Below are positions 52,615 to 62,282 of a DNA stretch of 64,000 nt, one piece after another. Where the stretch lies: assembly GCA_028768525.1 (NCBI GenBank), contig CP054837.1, positions 1 to 64,000 on the forward strand, given 5' to 3'. How positions within the stretch are numbered: the stretch's first letter is position 1; the number at the start of each line of letters is the position of its first letter. The notes under the pieces are model-generated. The model saw nothing but the letters and a program-made list of their open reading frames with translations. It had not been told where the DNA came from and did not search any database. The translations under genes and the position numbers were made by a program. Source of the DNA: Desulfobacter sp. (GTDB taxonomy: Bacteria; Desulfobacterota; Desulfobacteria; Desulfobacterales; Desulfobacteraceae).

Positions 52615-52623
52615 GGTGATGAC

Positions 52624-53931
52624 TTAGGCCGCATCGGCCAGAAGGTGGTTGAGTATTTCGCCCTGGGTATAAATAATTCTTAAAATGGACAGGTAATAGG
52701 TGTATTCCGCATTGGAAATCCGCCGTTCGGCTTCCACCAGCAGCGTGTTGGCATCCATGACATCAATACTGTCGGCCATGCCGTATTTGAACTGCATCTG
52801 AACGGCATTATAGTTTTCCTGGGCTGACTTGAGTTCGTCGGCCAGATTGATCAGGGTGTTTTTAGCGGTTTCGAATTCCAGGTAGGCTTGGGTGGACTGC
52901 AGAATTACCGCCTTTTCCTGGTTGGCCAGGGACTGTTTTGCCTGGCGCTCTTTAGCCAGGGCCTGACGCACCTGGGCCCGCCGCAGGCCCCCGTCAAAGA
53001 GGGTGAAGGTCAGCTGGGCCTGGACATAGGCATTCTCAGTATCATAATCTGCATCCGGATCGCTTCCCCTGTCATATTTGATGTCATTTTCATTGTAGCC
53101 CCCTTCAAGGGCTATGCTGGGCCAGTAGTCCCCCTTTTCATACTCAATGGTCCGGTGGGCTATTTCCAGGGCCTTTTTGGCCTCCTTTATTTCGTATCTG
53201 CTTTCCAGGGCCTTGGCTCTGATGTCATCCTTGTTTATTTTATAGTCTTCAAAGCCTTCAATATCCTCGGCAGAGACCCTGAAGCCCTCTTCAATGCCGG
53301 TGAGCCGGACAATGCTGGCCTTGGCGGTTTTTACATTGTTCTGGGCCACAATTTTATTGGTCCTGGCCTTGGAAAGTTCTGCCTCGGCGCGGTATAGGGC
53401 GGTCTTGGTGACATTGCCGACACTCAGTTTTTCTTTGACAGAATTCCTGTAGGCCGTAAGCCTGTTAACTTCCGCATCTGCCACTTCCACCAGACGTTTG
53501 CTGCTAAGGGTCTGGATATAGGCCTGGGCGACCTGGAAAATGTAATCGGACCTTACCGCTTCCTTGGCCAAGATCGAGCGTTCAATCCCCTTTTTACTGA
53601 CGTCATAGGCAACGAGCTCCCGGCCGTTGAGGGTAAATGACTGGGTGAGCTTGCCGCCCATTGTAGTGGTGTCCGGCGATGTCTGTTCGTCGTTTTTATA
53701 ATTTAAATAACTGCCGAAAAGCGTGGCGCGCGGGAAGAGTACGGATTTTGCCCGCTCCTTTTCCTGCTCGGCAATATACTGGTTTTCTTCTGCTATTTTA
53801 ATGGTTTCGGCATTTTCATTTGCCTTTTGGCACAGTCCCTTGAGGGTGTAAAGGGGCTGGGAAAATCCCGGGGAGACAGAGGCTGCGCAGATTAGCAGCA
53901 ATGATAAAAGAAAAATGATGGTCCGTTTCAT
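52624..53931 (-). CDS. TolC-family outer-membrane efflux protein
   Basis: This 435-residue protein has a signal peptide (cut near VSPGFSQ) and the repeated TolC/OEP pattern: long helical hairpins with periodic charged residues in two halves (about 35-235 and 240-425). The mature part starts YTLKGLCQKANENAETIKIAEEN. Such proteins form the trimeric channel-tunnel for export or efflux pumps. No membrane-fusion or pump gene is adjacent, so its partner is elsewhere. The ATG at 53931 has GAGGA five bases ahead; another ATG at 53943 is possible. Confidence 0.88.
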   Translation of the reverse strand: MKRTIIFLLSLLLICAASVSPGFSQPLYTLKGLCQKANENAETIKIAEENQYIAEQEKERAKSVLFPRATLFGSYLNYKNDEQTSPDTTTMGGKLTQSFTLNGRELVAYDVSKKGIERSILAKEAVRSDYIFQVAQAYIQTLSSKRLVEVADAEVNRLTAYRNSVKEKLSVGNVTKTALYRAEAELSKARTNKIVAQNNVKTAKASIVRLTGIEEGFRVSAEDIEGFEDYKINKDDIRAKALESRYEIKEAKKALEIAHRTIEYEKGDYWPSIALEGGYNENDIKYDRGSDPDADYDTENAYVQAQLTFTLFDGGLRRAQVRQALAKERQAKQSLANQEKAVILQSTQAYLEFETAKNTLINLADELKSAQENYNAVQMQFKYGMADSIDVMDANTLLVEAERRISNAEYTYYLSILRIIYTQGEILNHLLADAA

Positions 53932-54161
53932 GGATGTCCTCATACCTAGACGATTATAGAATATTATTACAAATAAACCGCTCCAACATAATATGGCGGC
54001 TGGTTTTGGTCAAGCCCTGTGTCCGGGCAACGGCCCGGCCTTTCATATCAGTTTTATTCTCCCGTGCAAAACTTTGCCGAGAAGAATAGAAAAATACCTT
54101 ATTCTATGCTATTAATCACCAAAATTCTTGTAAAGAAATGTAATTGAAAAAGGAGGATAAG

Positions 54162-55049
54162 GTGAGTATTGTACCGGGAACTGAATATGAAGGCCTGCCG
54201 CTGGTCAGGCAGGGTAAAGTAAGAGATATTTTTGATACGGGCGACGCCCTGATTATGGTAACCACAGACCGGCTGTCCGCCTTTGACGTGGTCCTGCCCA
54301 ATACCATTCCGGATAAGGGAAAGGTGCTGAACCAGATTTCCGTATTCTGGTTCAAGCAGATGGAAGATATTGTGAAAAACCACATCATTTCAACCGATGT
54401 GGCGGATTATCCAAAGGAATTCCAGAAATATAAGGATGCCCTTGAAGGCCGGTCCATGATGGTGAAAAAGGCCGAGCCAATGGCCGTGGAGTGCATTGTC
54501 CGGGGCTATATTTCAGGTTCCGGGTGGAAATCCTATCAAAATGAAGGCCATGTCTGCAATATCCGGCTGCCCAAGGGGCTGAAGGAATCCGACCGGCTGG
54601 AGACGCCATTGTACACTCCGTCCACCAAGGCTGAGATCGGCGACCACGATATCAATATCAGTTTTGAAGAAACCGTAAATATCATCGGCAAGGAGAATGC
54701 AGAAAAACTGAGGGACCTCAGCCTTGAAATCTATAACAGAGGTGCAAAGCTGGCCCTTGAAAAAGGCATCATCATCGCCGATACCAAGTTCGAATTCGGC
54801 ATGCTGGACGGGGAAATCATCCTCATTGACGAAATCATGACGCCGGATTCATCAAGATTCTGGCCCCTGGATGACTATGCGCCCGGCAGGGGGCAGAACA
54901 GCTTTGATAAACAAACGGTCCGTGACTGGCTGACCAATTCCGGATGGGGCAAAACCCCTCCGGGACCTGAGCTGCCGGCGGAAATCATTGAAAACACCAG
55001 CAATACCTATAAGGAAATCTTCAACCGCCTCACCGGGGAGACCATCTAA
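54162..55049 (+). CDS. purC: SAICAR synthase
   Basis: PurC joins aspartate to CAIR in purine synthesis. This 295-residue protein shows GKVRDIFDTGDALIMVTTDRLSAFDVVLPN, VECIVRGYISGSGW, DTKFEFGMLDGEIILIDEIMTPDSSRFW and the C-terminal LPAEIIENTSNTYKEIFNRLTG, the longer form of the family. No ATG fits the start. The GTG at 54162 with AAAGGAGG six bases ahead is clearly the start; a TTG at 54144 also lies in frame. It is transcribed divergently from tolC. Confidence 0.95.
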   Translation: MSIVPGTEYEGLPLVRQGKVRDIFDTGDALIMVTTDRLSAFDVVLPNTIPDKGKVLNQISVFWFKQMEDIVKNHIISTDVADYPKEFQKYKDALEGRSMMVKKAEPMAVECIVRGYISGSGWKSYQNEGHVCNIRLPKGLKESDRLETPLYTPSTKAEIGDHDINISFEETVNIIGKENAEKLRDLSLEIYNRGAKLALEKGIIIADTKFEFGMLDGEIILIDEIMTPDSSRFWPLDDYAPGRGQNSFDKQTVRDWLTNSGWGKTPPGPELPAEIIENTSNTYKEIFNRLTGETI

Positions 55050-55115
55050 TCTTACAATGGTTCTGCGGGTATAGCTGCACACTTCAAAATCAACTTTCGG
55101 GCTGAAAACAGGAAG

Positions 55116-55154
55116 TATCCCGCCCGGACTGCTCCAAGCAGCCCGGGCGGGATA
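55116..55154 (+). terminator. Strong hairpin after purC
   Basis: A 12-bp perfect stem (55116-55127 TATCCCGCCCGG with 55143-55154) is extended by a mismatch and five more pairs (55129-55133 with 55137-55141). Only a weak T-tract follows. It lies 67 bases past the purC stop, in a 294-base spacer that holds no gene I can support. Confidence 0.5.
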
Positions 55155-55343
55155 TTTCCGGAACAAAAGCATCGCAACGTTTGCTGGATCTTTGCTCAGA
55201 GCCATCGGACGTATTTTCCCAGATTCCCTTTTCAGCCCTCCATATTCAGCAACGGTAAAAGGATTTGACCGGCGCACGGGAAGGGGGAGTTTAAAAATGG
55301 TCTTAACCGGGACAAGCACCCTTAGATAATTCAGGTAGCCGCC

Positions 55344-56054
55344 ATGAACCTTTTCAAATCCCTGTGTCTTTGGACTGTGGGCATTGTTTTTTTTATATTT
55401 TGTTTTCCTGTATTGGTCGTTAGCCTTGCACTGCTGCCCAGGGCAAGGACGTTCCATCTGGCAAGGCGGCTGTTCGCAGTGCTCATTCGCTTGATGGGTG
55501 TTGAGCTCAGGGTCAAAGGACGGGAGAATATTGACCCCGATACCACCTATCTGATCATGGGCAACCATGAGAGCCTGTTTGATCTTTTCGTGATCCCCGC
55601 CGCGATTCCCCTGGTATTCACCGGGGTGGAGGCGGCCTATCATTTTTCCATTCCGATCTGGGGATACCTGATCCGGAAATGGGGCTGCATCCCAATTCGG
55701 CGAGGTAACCTGGAACAGGCCAAGCAGAGCCTGGAGCAGGCCCGAATGACCCTGGCAACAGGGCTTTCCATTGCCATTTTGCCTGAAGGGCACCGTACCC
55801 GTACCGGCAGGATGGCCCCCTTTAAAAAAGGACCTTTTCACCTGGCCAAAAATACCGGTGCCCCCATTCTTCCCTTTGGGATTTCCGGGCTCTACGATTA
55901 CCAGCAGCGGGGCGGTTTCGTCCTAAAGCCGGGCAGGGTGACCGTCACCATTGGCCGTCCCATTCCCTTTGAGCGTTATGATTCGATGTCGGTTGAAGAA
56001 CTGCGGGCCTTTGTTTTCGATTGTATCAGGACGCTGTCGGTTTTAAACCGTTGA
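55344..56054 (+). CDS. plsC: 1-acyl-sn-glycerol-3-phosphate acyltransferase
   Basis: PlsC adds the second acyl chain to lysophosphatidate at the inner membrane. This 236-residue protein has the catalytic HX4D box at H75-ESLF-D80 (NHESLFD), the glycerophosphate motif in LPEGHRTRTGRMAPFKKG, and KNTGAPILPFGISG near residue 170. A membrane helix lies at about residues 8-32. It stands alone between purC and a convergent EF-G-like gene. Confidence 0.92.
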   Translation: MNLFKSLCLWTVGIVFFIFCFPVLVVSLALLPRARTFHLARRLFAVLIRLMGVELRVKGRENIDPDTTYLIMGNHESLFDLFVIPAAIPLVFTGVEAAYHFSIPIWGYLIRKWGCIPIRRGNLEQAKQSLEQARMTLATGLSIAILPEGHRTRTGRMAPFKKGPFHLAKNTGAPILPFGISGLYDYQQRGGFVLKPGRVTVTIGRPIPFERYDSMSVEELRAFVFDCIRTLSVLNR

Positions 56055-56091
56055 AAAATAAGCGCCCGGAGGCCTAAGGCCGTCCGGGCGC
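56052..56091 (-). terminator. Terminator of the EF-G-like gene
   Basis: A 9-bp stem (56062-56070 GCGCCCGGA with 56083-56091) carries an inner GGCC/GGCC stem. On the minus strand the T-rich tract TTATTTTTC follows. It lies between the convergent plsC and EF-G-like genes. Confidence 0.6.
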
Positions 56092-56113
56092 GGTTGAACA
56101 ATGAATTACCTAC

Positions 56114-58180
56114 TTATTCTTTTTCGGCGTTTACCTGTTCGATTACCTTTTTGGCCAGGTCGCCGGGGACTTCATCATACTGCTCAAATTCCATGGTAAA
56201 TGTACCGCGGCCGCCGGTCATGGAGCTTAGATCCGGGGCATAGCGGAGCATTTCAGACATGGGTACCAGGGCGTTGATGATCTGTTTGTCATCCTCGGAG
56301 TCCATGCCAAGCACCCGGCCGCGCCGGGAGTTCAGATCGCCCATGATATCGCCGGTGGCATCGTCGGGCACCTTGACGGAGACCTTCATGATGGGTTCAA
56401 GCAGGGTGGCCTTGGCATCGGCGGCCGCATTTTTAAAGGCCAGGGAGCCGGCGGTCTTGAATGCCATTTCAGAAGAGTCCACAGCATGGTATGAACCGAA
56501 GTCCAGGGTGGTTCTGAAATCCACACAGGGGAAGCCGGCGAGGATTCCTTTCTGCATGGCATCCCGGATACCGGCTTCTACGGCGGGGATATAGTTTTTG
56601 GGGATTACGCCGCCCACAATCTTATCAACGAATTCGTATCCGGATCCTGCGGGAAGGGGTTCAAGTTCAATCCAGCAGTCGCCGTACTGGCCATGTCCGC
56701 CGGACTGTTTCTTATGCTTGCCCTGAACCCGGACTTTTTTCTTGAATGTTTCCCTGTAAGCCACCTTGGGTGTGGCAATGCTCATCCCGACATTGAATTT
56801 ACGCTGGATTTTTTCAGCCGTAATTTCGATGTGGACCAGGCCGCGGCCGGAAAGAATGGTCTGGCGGGTCTCTTCTTCCCGCCTGAGCTGGAGGCCCGGA
56901 TCCTCTTCCAGGATCTTACGGATGGCTTCGTGGATTTTATCCTCATCCTTTTTCTCTTTGGGGGAAATGGCAAAAGAGATGCAGGGCGGCAGGGGCTCAG
57001 GAGCAGGAATCTGGACATCCTGTCCGGTGGTCAGGGTATCGCCCGTGAGCGTATCTTTCAGTTTGGCAACGGCCACGATGGCGCCGGGCAGTGCCCCGTC
57101 GATCTGTTTCTGATCTTTTCCTGCAATTTCCAGAAGCTGGGAAAATCTTTCCTTGGTGCTCTTGGTGACGTTAAGGATGTTGCCCTCTTTGCCCAGGGTT
57201 CCGGAGATGACGCGGAACAGGGAGAGGCGGCCGGCATAAGGATCCACGATGGTGGCAAATACAAAACCTGTGAATTCGGCATCGGGATCCGGGGCAATTT
57301 CAACTTCGTTGCCGTCGGCATCTGTGGCAGTCCAGGGGCCGCGGTCCAGGGGAGAGGGCATGTAATCGTTGATAAAATCAAATACCACATCAAGGCCGAT
57401 CATTTTTGTGGCGGAGGTGCAGATGGCGGGGTAGAATTCCGCATTCAGCACGCCCTTGCGGAAGGCGCCTTTGATTTCTTCTTCGGTCAGTTCTTCGCCT
57501 TCCAGATATTTTTCGAGCAGATCATCATCGAGTTCTGCTACGTTTTCAACAAATTCTTCTTTGGCCATGGCAATGTCGTCGGCCATGTCCGCGGGGATGT
57601 CAATCTGGCTAGCCTTGCCGTCTGCATCATATTCAAATGCCTTGCCGGTGACAATGTTGACCAGGCCTTTGAAATCGTCTTCTTTTCCAATGGGATAGCA
57701 GACGGGAATAACTTTCTTTTTCAAGGAGGTGTTGCAGGCATCAACGGCAGTGGTGAAGTCGGCCCGCTCCCGATCCAGCTTGTTAATGATGACAAAACCG
57801 GGAAGGTTGTAATCAAGGGCGGATGCCGCTGCTTCTTCAGTCATTGCTGAAGGTCCGCCTACGCCGTCGATGACGAATGCCATGCTGTCGGCAACGGGAA
57901 AGCATGTTTTGGAAGCAGAGAAGAAATTCTGGTCACCCGGGGTATCCATTAAGGTAATCGTATGTTTGTTGTGGGTGTATTTAATGAATGATGTGTTGAT
58001 ACTCTGCTGTTTTTTGGTCTCTTCAGGCTGGAAATCCATTACGGTATTTCCCTCTTCAACCTTGCCAAGGCGTTTGGTTACCCCGGCTTTAAACAGCATA
58101 GCCTCAGCAAGAGTAGTCTTGCCTGCACCTCCATGGCCGGCCAGGGCCACATTTCTCATTGTTTTGATTTCTTCGCTCAT
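56114..58180 (-). CDS. Elongation factor G paralogue (EF-G-like, TTHA1498 type)
   Basis: This 688-residue GTPase has all five EF-G domains but is not the main EF-G. The P-loop is GHGGAGKT (15-22) instead of AHIDAGKT. Switch I (VMDFQPEETKKQQSINTSF) lacks the RGITI element, and switch II reads DTPGD (79-83), so the catalytic His of DTPGH is an Asp. NKLD (133-136) is intact. This pattern fits the EF-G-like subgroup typified by Thermus TTHA1498, whose role is not well defined. AAGGAG precedes the ATG at 58180. It is not in a str operon with rpsL, rpsG or tuf. Confidence 0.88.
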   Translation of the reverse strand: MSEEIKTMRNVALAGHGGAGKTTLAEAMLFKAGVTKRLGKVEEGNTVMDFQPEETKKQQSINTSFIKYTHNKHTITLMDTPGDQNFFSASKTCFPVADSMAFVIDGVGGPSAMTEEAAASALDYNLPGFVIINKLDRERADFTTAVDACNTSLKKKVIPVCYPIGKEDDFKGLVNIVTGKAFEYDADGKASQIDIPADMADDIAMAKEEFVENVAELDDDLLEKYLEGEELTEEEIKGAFRKGVLNAEFYPAICTSATKMIGLDVVFDFINDYMPSPLDRGPWTATDADGNEVEIAPDPDAEFTGFVFATIVDPYAGRLSLFRVISGTLGKEGNILNVTKSTKERFSQLLEIAGKDQKQIDGALPGAIVAVAKLKDTLTGDTLTTGQDVQIPAPEPLPPCISFAISPKEKKDEDKIHEAIRKILEEDPGLQLRREEETRQTILSGRGLVHIEITAEKIQRKFNVGMSIATPKVAYRETFKKKVRVQGKHKKQSGGHGQYGDCWIELEPLPAGSGYEFVDKIVGGVIPKNYIPAVEAGIRDAMQKGILAGFPCVDFRTTLDFGSYHAVDSSEMAFKTAGSLAFKNAAADAKATLLEPIMKVSVKVPDDATGDIMGDLNSRRGRVLGMDSEDDKQIINALVPMSEMLRYAPDLSSMTGGRGTFTMEFEQYDEVPGDLAKKVIEQVNAEKE

Positions 58181-58433
58181 TACTGCTCCTTTACACAATT
58201 ATTAATGCTTCAAATTTACGGTCTATCTTTTAACATTTAAATTTATGCTGACAGCTTTTTACAGCGTATAGAGTCTTTGACTTATCCTTTCATTTTTTAG
58301 GGTTTCTCGCCATATACCGCCGGCCGTTTCTTAACCGCCGGCTAACAGTATCGAATGACATAACCATCTATATCTGGTTTTGTCAACGATTTACTGGAAT
58401 TTGAAAATTAAAGCAGAAGAGGGGAGGTTGCGC

Positions 58434-59186
58434 TTAGATCCGCTGGAGGAATATGATGTATTCCTCATTGCCTTTGGGACCGAGAATGGGAGAGGTGACG
58501 GTGTCGTTGACCCGGTAGCCCCGATCGGAAAAAAAGGTTTTGATATCTTCCACGACCTGGGCGCGGACAGCCGGATCTTTCACCACGCCGCCCTTGCCCA
58601 CATTCTCGCGGCCGGCCTCAAACTGGGGTTTGATTAGGGCGAGGATAACGGTGCCGGGCTTCATGAATTTTTCTGCGGCTGGAATCACAGTTTTAAGGGA
58701 AATAAAGGAGGTATCTGCCACCACCATGTCCATGGGTTCGGCCACAAGGTCCGGTGACAGATGGCGGATATTTGTCCGTTCGATCACCACCACCCGGTCA
58801 TCCTGACGCAGTGACCAGTCCAGCTGGCCGTATCCCACATCCACGGCGTATACTTTTTTTGCACCGGATTTAAGCAGGCAGTCGGTGAATCCGCCAGTGG
58901 AGGCGCCGATGTCAAGACAGATCTTGTCAGCCGCGCTTACCGGGAAGGTGGTAAGTGCCTTTTCAAGCTTGAGGCCGCCCCGGCTGACGTAGGGGTGGTC
59001 ATCCACTTTGACCTTGATGGCGGCATCAAGGGTGACCTGGGCACCCGGCTTATCCACCGGCATATCATTAACCAATACCTTGCCGGCCATTATCATGGCT
59101 TTGGCCCGATCCCTGGAACGGATCAGGCCCCGTTCCACAAGGACCAGATCCAACCGTTTTTTATTGGCTTTACCCTTTTTGGCCAT
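58434..59186 (-). CDS. tlyA: TlyA-family rRNA 2'-O-methyltransferase (hemolysin A type)
   Basis: This 250-residue protein has an N-terminal S4 domain (KKRLDLVLVERGLIRSRDRAKAMIMAGKVLVND) and an FtsJ-type methyltransferase domain with the SAM loop CLDIGASTGGFTDCLL (about residues 89-104), then VYAVDVGYGQL. TlyA methylates riboses in rRNA; the hemolysin name is historic. The ATG at 59186 overlaps the dxs end by 17 bases; the upstream frame is a dxs shadow. It is last in the xseA-xseB-ispA-dxs-tlyA operon, a common order. Confidence 0.92.
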   Translation of the reverse strand: MAKKGKANKKRLDLVLVERGLIRSRDRAKAMIMAGKVLVNDMPVDKPGAQVTLDAAIKVKVDDHPYVSRGGLKLEKALTTFPVSAADKICLDIGASTGGFTDCLLKSGAKKVYAVDVGYGQLDWSLRQDDRVVVIERTNIRHLSPDLVAEPMDMVVADTSFISLKTVIPAAEKFMKPGTVILALIKPQFEAGRENVGKGGVVKDPAVRAQVVEDIKTFFSDRGYRVNDTVTSPILGPKGNEEYIIFLQRI

Positions 59187-61053
59187 GATAAAGTTCCAGT
59201 CCTGCATCAATGATTGCCTGGGCATCCACATGATAGTCTTTGCGAAGCTGGTCCTGGCCGCCGTGCTCCACAAAGGTGTCGGATATGCCGATACGTTTAA
59301 AGGCCATTCCGGTGCATCCGTTGTCGCAGAACATCTCCAGTACAGCGGAGCCGAATCCGCCGGCAAGCACGTGTTCTTCAACGGTGATCACCTTTTTTAT
59401 GGACCCGGCCAGGTCAAGGAAAAGCTGTGAGTCCAGGGGTTTTACAAACCTGGCGTTGACCACCGTGGCTTGGATGCCCTGTCCGGCTAATACTTCGGCG
59501 GCGGCAAGGGCGTCATTTGCCGGCTGTCCGGCGGCAATAATCATCAGGTCCCTGCCTTCCCTGACGACCTTGGCTTTACCGATATCAAGGGCCGGGGCGT
59601 CAGGATCAATGGCGACTCCCTGTCCGGCTCCTCTGGGGTAGCGCAGGGCAATGGGGCCCTTGTGGGAAAGGGCTGTCCTGAGCATCCGTGCCAGTTCATT
59701 TTCATCCATGGGGGCCATCACCGTCATATTGGGCATGGCGCGCAGATATGAAAAATCGAACAGGCCGTGGTGGGTGGGACCGTCTTCTCCGACAATACCG
59801 CCCCGGTCAAGTGCGAAAACCACAGGGTGGTTGTCTATGCAAACGTCATGGAGTATCTGGTCATAGGCCCGTTGGAGAAAGGTGGAATAGATGGCTACCA
59901 CCGGCCGGGCGCCCTTGGAGGCAAGTCCGGCGGCAAAGGTTACGGCATGCTGTTCTGCGATTCCCACATCGAAAAAACGATCGGGGAATTCGTTGGAAAA
60001 CCGGGTCAGACCGGTTCCTTCAGGCATGGCGGCGGTAACGGCCACCACCTTGTCATTTTCCCTGGCAAGCCGGATCATATGGTCCCCGAACACCGAGGTG
60101 TAAGAGGGAATTTTGCCGGCTGTTTTATTGCTCTTGCCCGTGTCCACGGCAAAGGAGCCAACCCCGTGGAAATAAACGGGATTTTTCTCTGCCGGTTCAT
60201 ATCCTTTTCCCTTTTTGGTGGTGACATGCAGCAGCACGGGGGAATCGGGGTTTTTGATATTGCTCAAAATATTGATGAGGTGGTCCAGGTTGTGACCGTC
60301 AATGGGGCCGAAGTAATCGAAATTAAAGGCTTCGAAGAGCATTCCCGGGGTCACAAAGGTTTTAAAGGATTCTTCCCAGCGCTTTGCCCAGCCATACATG
60401 TCGTCCCCGATTTTGGGGACGGCTTTCAAGACCTGGCCGAACTGGTTTCTCATATTCTGCAGGGCCTTGTTTGAAAAGGTCCGGGAGAGGTAAGAGGAGA
60501 GGGCGCCTACATTGGGGGATATGGACATATCGTTGTCGTTGAGGATGACGATGAGTCCCCGCTTAAGGTCGCCGGCCTGGTTGAGACCTTCGTAAGCCAT
60601 CCCTGCGGTCAGAGAGCCGTCACCGATAACGGAGATGACGTCGGAGTCATCCTGGTTCATGTATTTGGCGCAGCTGATGCCGAGTCCGGCTGAAATGGAG
60701 GTTGAAGAATGGCCCACTGTAAATCCGTCACAGGGGTTTTCCTTTATTTTGGCAAACCCGGAAATGCCTTTGTACTTTCTGAGGGTATCGAAATCCCTGT
60801 TTCTGCCGGTAAGCAGTTTATGGGCGTATGACTGGTGGCCCACATCCCAAACCAGGGTGTCTTTGGGAATATCGAAAACGTAGTGGATGGCCAGGGTCAG
60901 CTCCACCGCGCCCAGGCTTGAGGCCAGGTGGCCGCCGTTTCTGGATACCACATCAATGATCCTGTGCCTCAGTTCATTGGCCAGAATGCCCAGATCGGTT
61001 CTGGATAGCTCTTTTAAATCCTCGGGGGAGTTGATCTGTTCAAGAAAGTTCAA
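59170..61053 (-). CDS. dxs: 1-deoxy-D-xylulose-5-phosphate synthase
   Basis: Dxs condenses pyruvate and glyceraldehyde-3-phosphate in the first step of the MEP isoprenoid pathway. This 627-residue protein has HQSYAHKLLTGR, the thiamine diphosphate motif GDGSLTAGMAYEGLNQA ... NDNDMSI, the stretch DRGGIVGEDGPTHHGLFDFSYLR and the C-terminal transketolase domain with VEEHVLAGGFGSAVLE. It follows ispA by 31 bases, keeping isoprenoid genes together. Confidence 0.96.
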   Translation of the reverse strand: MNFLEQINSPEDLKELSRTDLGILANELRHRIIDVVSRNGGHLASSLGAVELTLAIHYVFDIPKDTLVWDVGHQSYAHKLLTGRNRDFDTLRKYKGISGFAKIKENPCDGFTVGHSSTSISAGLGISCAKYMNQDDSDVISVIGDGSLTAGMAYEGLNQAGDLKRGLIVILNDNDMSISPNVGALSSYLSRTFSNKALQNMRNQFGQVLKAVPKIGDDMYGWAKRWEESFKTFVTPGMLFEAFNFDYFGPIDGHNLDHLINILSNIKNPDSPVLLHVTTKKGKGYEPAEKNPVYFHGVGSFAVDTGKSNKTAGKIPSYTSVFGDHMIRLARENDKVVAVTAAMPEGTGLTRFSNEFPDRFFDVGIAEQHAVTFAAGLASKGARPVVAIYSTFLQRAYDQILHDVCIDNHPVVFALDRGGIVGEDGPTHHGLFDFSYLRAMPNMTVMAPMDENELARMLRTALSHKGPIALRYPRGAGQGVAIDPDAPALDIGKAKVVREGRDLMIIAAGQPANDALAAAEVLAGQGIQATVVNARFVKPLDSQLFLDLAGSIKKVITVEEHVLAGGFGSAVLEMFCDNGCTGMAFKRIGISDTFVEHGGQDQLRKDYHVDAQAIIDAGLELYHGQKG

Positions 61054-61084
61054 TATGACAATACCTTATATTAGTTGATTGGGC

Positions 61085-62032
61085 TTATCGTTTCCGGTTT
61101 ACAATATACCTTGCAATGGCCCTCAAGGGGTCGGCGCTGGCTTTAAATCCGGCATGGTCCAGGGCGCTGACGGCGTTATCCGTCAGTTCCAGGGCAAAGG
61201 CCTTGGAATTGTCAAGGCCGATGATGGCGGGAAATGTCATCTTGTCATGGAGGGCGTCGGATCCGGCTGCCTTTCCCATGATCTCGGGGTCGCCTTCCAC
61301 GTTCAGGATATCATCCATGACCTGGAAGGAAAGGCCGATATACCCGGCGTAGTCGGTAAAAGCCTTAAGGATCTCAGGGTCGGCACCGGCACTGACGGCA
61401 CCGGCTTCCACGCTGGCCCGGATCATCATTCCGGTTTTATGCTTGTGTATTTTTTTCAGATGATCCAGGGCCTGATCTTTATTCCCTAAATCTTCGGGAC
61501 CCATGGATTCGGCCTGCATATCCAGCATCTGGCCTTCCACCATTCCGTTTACACCTGCCGCCCGGGAAATCCTGTCTACAAGCGCCAGCCGCAGGGCAGA
61601 ATCGGGATAGGTGTCAAAATAAGGAGACGGATCCGCCAGGATGCTGAAGGCATGGGTGAGCAGCCCGTCTCCGGCCAGGATGGCCGTTGCCTCTGAAAAT
61701 TTCTTATGGCAGGTGGGCAGGCCCCGACGCAGATCATCATCATCCATGGCCGGCAGGTCGTCATGGATTAGAGAGTAAGTATGGATCATTTCAATGGCGC
61801 AGCAGGCGGGCAGGGCGATCATTGGATTTTCTTCCAGGGCCTGGGCCGCAGCAAGGGCAAGGACGGGCCTGACCCGTTTGCCGCCGGCCATGAGAGAATG
61901 GGCCATGGCCTGGACAAGTTCCCTTTCCGGATCAAGGCGCCCCAGAATTTTTTGCAGGCTGTTTTCAACCAGTATCCGGTTTTCCTTCAGGTAATCCGCA
62001 AGATTGAATTCAGATAAAGTTGAATCGGTCAT
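61085..62032 (-). CDS. ispA: Polyprenyl (farnesyl/geranylgeranyl) diphosphate synthase
   Basis: This 315-residue prenyltransferase has both aspartate-rich motifs: DDLPAMDDDD (91-100, first) and DDILN near residue 235 (second). GGKRVRP (50-56) binds the substrate diphosphate. It condenses DMAPP with IPP to farnesyl or geranylgeranyl diphosphate. Chain length is set by residues just before the first motif (MIHTYSLIH), which look like the IspA type. The gene lies six bases after xseB. Confidence 0.92.
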   Translation of the reverse strand: MTDSTLSEFNLADYLKENRILVENSLQKILGRLDPERELVQAMAHSLMAGGKRVRPVLALAAAQALEENPMIALPACCAIEMIHTYSLIHDDLPAMDDDDLRRGLPTCHKKFSEATAILAGDGLLTHAFSILADPSPYFDTYPDSALRLALVDRISRAAGVNGMVEGQMLDMQAESMGPEDLGNKDQALDHLKKIHKHKTGMMIRASVEAGAVSAGADPEILKAFTDYAGYIGLSFQVMDDILNVEGDPEIMGKAAGSDALHDKMTFPAIIGLDNSKAFALELTDNAVSALDHAGFKASADPLRAIARYIVNRKR

Positions 62033-62038
62033 GTCAGC

Positions 62039-62263
62039 TTACTCCGTCTCAAAGGACGATTCTTTGGGGTTTCCCTCTGCATCCAATGTCAGCAGGGAAA
62101 TCTTTTTTTCGGTCTTATCCAGAATGTCCAGGCAAAACCGCGTCTGGGCAATGCCTGTTTCATATTTTTTTACCGACTGTTCCAGGGTCAGTTCTCCGGA
62201 TTCCATTTCCTTGACGATTTCTTCAAGCTGTCTGAGTGCCGTTTCAAAAGTTTTTTTTGCCAT
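62039..62263 (-). CDS. xseB: Exodeoxyribonuclease VII small subunit
   Basis: This 74-residue protein has the XseB helical hairpin: KTFETALRQLEEIVKEMESGELTLEQSVKKYETGIAQTRFC. It binds XseA to form the nuclease that degrades single-stranded DNA from both ends. It lies 19 bases after xseA and six before ispA, the arrangement found in most proteobacteria. Confidence 0.94.
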   Translation of the reverse strand: MAKKTFETALRQLEEIVKEMESGELTLEQSVKKYETGIAQTRFCLDILDKTEKKISLLTLDAEGNPKESSFETE

Positions 62264-62282
62264 ACCTAATTATTATCCTTGT

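Noticed and set aside
52528..52680. Short plus-strand frame with a ribosome site at 52511-52517
   Set aside because: It runs through two hairpins and into antisense tolC; the translation has no features, and the GGAG signal is better explained as part of the terminator flank.
54852..55841. Minus-strand open frame of 329 codons spanning purC end to plsC
   Set aside because: It is antisense to two genuine genes and their spacer and its translation resembles nothing known; the spacer in between has a hairpin but no supported gene.
56693..57850. Plus-strand open frame of 385 codons
   Set aside because: It lies wholly antisense to the EF-G-like gene, whose protein is clearly real. The translation is Gly/Phe-rich low-complexity with no family features.
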